Below the pieces are notes generated by a model. It worked only from the letters and a program-made list of their open reading frames with translations, ran no database searches and was not told where the DNA came from. From positions 1-7,220 of the forward strand of contig JAZSMS010000121.1 in assembly GCA_045536015.1 (NCBI GenBank): 7,220 nucleotides of DNA, read 5' to 3'. A program made the position numbers and the translations under genes. Below are positions 5,484 through 7,220 of this stretch, piece by piece; the stretch's first letter is position 1, and the number at the start of each line of letters is the position of its first letter. Source of the stretch: JAZSMS01 sp045536015 (GTDB lineage Bacteria; Bacillota; Clostridia; Christensenellales; QALW01).

Positions 5484-6268
5484 CAAAGCTGCTTACGGAA
5501 TTTGTTTGGCGAAATTCCCGTTAACGCCTTAAATACGCGGCAAAAATATTGCAATGAAGAAAAACCGCTTTGCTTGGCACATTCTTCAAGCGTTAAAAAT
5601 GGATATTTCATAAGCGACTTTGCCTTTTCAAGCCGCACGTTAGTTATATATTGCGAGGGCGATAGCATAAATTCTTCTTTAAAAATCTTGCGCAGATAAA
5701 CCTCGCTTAAGCCCGTTTTTTCGGCAAGCATACCTACCGAAAGATTTACGTCGGCATAGTTTTGGTCAATATATTCTTTTGCCTGAAGAATTTTTATTTT
5801 TGACGAGGTTTGTGGCAGACGTGCGCTTTGCGAAAGTAAAACGGTGCTGTAAATTTTGTAAAGATTGCAAAGCGTTTCGGTAAAAGAGGTTCCGTGCGCT
5901 TGCGGAGAAAAGGATAAAAGCTTGTAAAACAAGTTTTCGGCAGAGCTTTTAGGGTGAAAAAGTGCGCTTTTGCGCTTTTTTTGCGAGTCGAATTCAAAAT
6001 CACAAAAGATAAACTGATAGTCGGGCGAATAAATAAACATCGAATAAACCGCGTTGTGGGCAAGGTAGATTATATCGCCCTGGTTTGCGGTAAATTCGGT
6101 TTTATCGTCAAATACGTATTTGCACGAGCCCGAAAGAATATAAACAAACGCGTCGGAATGGCGGCCGCTTATAAGCATAAGCTTGTGATGATTTTTGTTT
6201 GACGCTTTTACAACGTTTATTACGTTTTTGATATATAATTTGCTTTGCGTAATATCTGTCTGTTCCAC
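5483..6268 (-). CDS. AraC-family regulator with cupin-like N-terminal sensor
   Basis: This is a predicted transcription factor of 261 aa. The N-terminal part (about 28-93) looks like an AraC-type cupin ligand-binding domain: HKLMLISGRHSDAFVYILSG, then a GDIIYLAHNAVYSMF turn. Such domains often bind sugars. The C-terminal part (about 158-261) is the double helix-turn-helix: NLSVGMLAEKTGLSEVYLRK is the first HTH, and SGFSSLQYFCRVFKALTG followed by SPNKFRKQL is the second HTH and family end. The start chosen is GTG at 6268, with AGAAGG six bases upstream. An in-frame ATG at 6319 would add 17 residues but has no ribosome binding site and lies on the predicted promoter. The gene diverges from the glycyl radical enzyme gene across 152 bases and is its likely regulator; it may also control itself and the PyrE-like gene. 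The ligand is unknown. Confidence 0.88.
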   Translation of the reverse strand: MEQTDITQSKLYIKNVINVVKASNKNHHKLMLISGRHSDAFVYILSGSCKYVFDDKTEFTANQGDIIYLAHNAVYSMFIYSPDYQFIFCDFEFDSQKKRKSALFHPKSSAENLFYKLLSFSPQAHGTSFTETLCNLYKIYSTVLLSQSARLPQTSSKIKILQAKEYIDQNYADVNLSVGMLAEKTGLSEVYLRKIFKEEFMLSPSQYITNVRLEKAKSLMKYPFLTLEECAKQSGFSSLQYFCRVFKALTGISPNKFRKQL

Positions 6269-6274
6269 AAAAAA

Positions 6275-6280
6275 CCTTCT
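6275..6280 (-). promoter_or_regulatory. Ribosome binding site that sets a GTG start for the cupin AraC gene
   Basis: AGAAGG on the minus strand lies six bases before GTG (6268-6266), which reads on as GAA CAG ACA. The alternative ATG at 6319 has only A/T-rich sequence before it. This supports translation from the GTG. Confidence 0.75.
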
Positions 6281-6290
6281 TTCTAGGATT

Positions 6291-6319
6291 ATAATATACA
6301 ATTTTTTTGCTAAAATCAA
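6291..6319 (-). promoter_or_regulatory. Probable promoter for the cupin AraC gene
   Basis: The minus strand shows TTGATT (6319-6314), a 17-base spacer and TATTAT (6296-6291). An overlapping TATAAT (6293-6288) is a better -10 but would need a 20-base spacer. Transcription would start near 6281-6285, just upstream of the AGAAGG site, giving a very short leader. Confidence 0.55.
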
Positions 6320-6337
6320 GAAAAATTTTTAAAATCA
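6311..6337. repeat. Direct repeat TAAAATCA, 19 bp apart, in the divergent promoter region
   Basis: TAAAATCA occurs at 6311-6318 and 6330-6337, a period of 19 bp or nearly two helical turns. AraC-family proteins commonly bind two direct half-sites at about this spacing. The first half-site covers the -35 of the AraC gene, and the pair lies about 35-60 bases upstream of the -35 of the divergent gene. This arrangement fits autorepression combined with activation of the plus-strand gene. The role is inferred. Confidence 0.45.
6316..6329. repeat. 14-bp element, second copy (first at 5470-5483)
   Basis: TCAAGAAAAATTTT is identical to the copy in front of the PyrE-like gene. Here its minus-strand TTGA begins the -35 of the cupin AraC promoter. 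A partial match, CAAGAAAAT, also occurs at 3650-3658 upstream of the GH78-like gene. Confidence 0.55.
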
Positions 6338-6371
6338 GTTTCGAAAAGTATAAAAATTTCTATATTTCAAA

Positions 6372-6399
6372 TTTACAAAAAAAGTAAACCGATTATAAT
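6372..6399 (+). promoter_or_regulatory. Sigma-A type promoter for the glycyl radical enzyme gene
   Basis: TTTACA (6372-6377), a 16-base spacer and a perfect TATAAT (6394-6399) face the plus-strand gene. The predicted start near 6405 would leave a leader of only about 15 bases, beginning almost at the GAGGAG ribosome binding site (6407-6412), which lies eight bases before the ATG. Confidence 0.75.
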
Positions 6400-6420
6400 T
6401 ATGATTGAGGAGAAATCACT

Positions 6421-7220
6421 ATGGCACTAACAAGAAAAGAATTATTAAAAATTTCAAATCAGCATGCAAAGGCTCATTATGACGATTTTTATGCCGCAGA
6501 CTGTGAGCATATTAAGTTTTTGCTTAAAAACTGCCGAATAAACGTGCCAAAGGATAACAGATTTTTTGTTAAGGTAAATTGCGAAAACATCCGTATTTTA
6601 ACTGCGCGTACGCGTGCAGGAAAATTGCTTAAGCCCGTTTTGGCAGAAAAGAATTTAATTGAGGGCGATAAGGCACAGGCGTTTTTCGGGTATCTTGATT
6701 TTGGCCACACAAATGCTATTTGGGAAGATATTATCCCGCTTGGTATTTTTGGCTTATATCAGCGCTTGCTTGAATATAAAAATAAAAACAAAGACGCATC
6801 AACGCAAGGCTATTTTGAACAAAGCGTTTTAGTTTTTGAAGAAGCTCTTGCTTTTATGCGCCGTGCTGCTATCGAGGCAGAAAAATGCGGCAAGCCCGAA
6901 ATGGCAGAGGGCATTTTAAACTTAACCCACCGTGCGCCGCAGACGCTCTTTGAAGCATTGCAGACGTCGATAATCTATTACGTTCTTCAACAGTTTTTTG
7001 ACGGAACAATCCTGCGCACGCTTGGCAGACTCGATTCGCTTTTTATGCCGTTTTATGATGGCGAAAGTGCAAAAAACGTCAAATTATTTGCCGATTATAT
7101 TTTAGAGGTCAACTCTTTCCGTGCAAATTCAAATATTCCGTTTGCCATTTGCGGAAGTGATGAAAACGGAAGCGACAAGACAAACGCGCTTTCATATAAA
7201 TGGTTAGAAACGTATCTTTC
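6421..7220 (+). CDS. Glycyl radical enzyme (pyruvate formate-lyase family), N-terminal part, cut by window edge
   Basis: The open frame runs from the ATG to the window end (266 codons plus two bases) without a stop. It resembles the N-terminal PFL-type domain of glycyl radical enzymes, oxygen-sensitive cytoplasmic enzymes that use a protein radical for C-C cleavage, dehydration or C-N cleavage. Visible family features are GHTNAIWEDIIPLGIFGL (about 115-132), the helix FEEALAFMRRAAIEAEK, HRAPQTLFEALQ (170-181), LGRLDSLFMPFY (201-212) and the turn ICGSDENGSDKTNALSY (243-259), which matches the usual GGxxxxGxDATNELSY. The link between MPFY and that turn is short for the family. The catalytic Cys and the C-terminal glycyl loop lie beyond the window, so neither activity nor substrate can be judged. 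An activating radical-SAM enzyme would be expected nearby. GAGGAG lies eight bases before the ATG. The gene diverges from the cupin AraC regulator, its likely controller. Confidence 0.8.
   Translation, partial: MALTRKELLKISNQHAKAHYDDFYAADCEHIKFLLKNCRINVPKDNRFFVKVNCENIRILTARTRAGKLLKPVLAEKNLIEGDKAQAFFGYLDFGHTNAIWEDIIPLGIFGLYQRLLEYKNKNKDASTQGYFEQSVLVFEEALAFMRRAAIEAEKCGKPEMAEGILNLTHRAPQTLFEALQTSIIYYVLQQFFDGTILRTLGRLDSLFMPFYDGESAKNVKLFADYILEVNSFRANSNIPFAICGSDENGSDKTNALSYKWLETYL

Noticed and set aside
6269..6319. A longer form of the cupin AraC protein starting at ATG 6319
   Set aside because: There is no ribosome binding site upstream, and the extra 17 codons cover the predicted -35 and -10. A GTG at 6268 has AGAAGG at the right distance.
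6489..6710. Minus-strand frame of 73 codons inside the glycyl radical enzyme gene
   Set aside because: It is the antisense shadow of a plus-strand frame with clear family motifs.

Overview
The window looks like chromosomal DNA from a low-GC Gram-positive anaerobe, most likely a Clostridia-type member of the Bacillota. This is an inference from four things: AT-rich spacers, strong GGAGG-type ribosome binding sites, near-consensus sigma-A promoters, and the start of a glycyl radical (pyruvate formate-lyase family) gene, which implies anaerobic life. No mobile element, CRISPR array, tRNA or rRNA was seen.

Layout. All genes except the last are on the minus strand. Read in their direction of transcription they are: an AraC-type regulator with a cupin-like sensor (6268-5483); an orotate phosphoribosyltransferase-like protein (5416-4775) followed by a clear terminator; a PocR-domain AraC-type regulator (4522-3692) with a consensus promoter and a terminator; a two-gene operon of a GH78 (alpha-L-rhamnosidase)-like protein (3594-994) and a short-chain dehydrogenase (981-220); and the first 24 codons of tuf (EF-Tu), cut by the window edge, with its own promoter and leader. 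On the plus strand, diverging from the cupin AraC gene, is the 5' part of a glycyl radical enzyme gene (6421 to the window end). Spacers hold promoters, terminators and several short repeats. No spacer exceeds 300 bases; the longest (4523-4774) holds the PocR regulator's promoter, AT-rich sequence in which nothing was recognised (about 4600-4730), and a terminator.

How it may work together (inference). Two AraC-family regulators flank genes that look catabolic. PocR domains are known from control of 1,2-propanediol use. 1,2-propanediol is an end product of anaerobic rhamnose and fucose fermentation, and some glycyl radical enzymes dehydrate it. A rhamnosidase-like gene, a PocR regulator and a glycyl radical enzyme gene close together therefore suggest deoxysugar or diol metabolism, but the link is circumstantial.

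The strongest oddity is that two intact, enzyme-like proteins lack the residues that define their parent enzymes' active sites. The GH78-like protein has no Asp or Glu where the family's acidic cluster should be. The phosphoribosyltransferase-like protein lacks the paired acidic residues of the PRPP motif and the catalytic loop. Both may be non-catalytic or repurposed.
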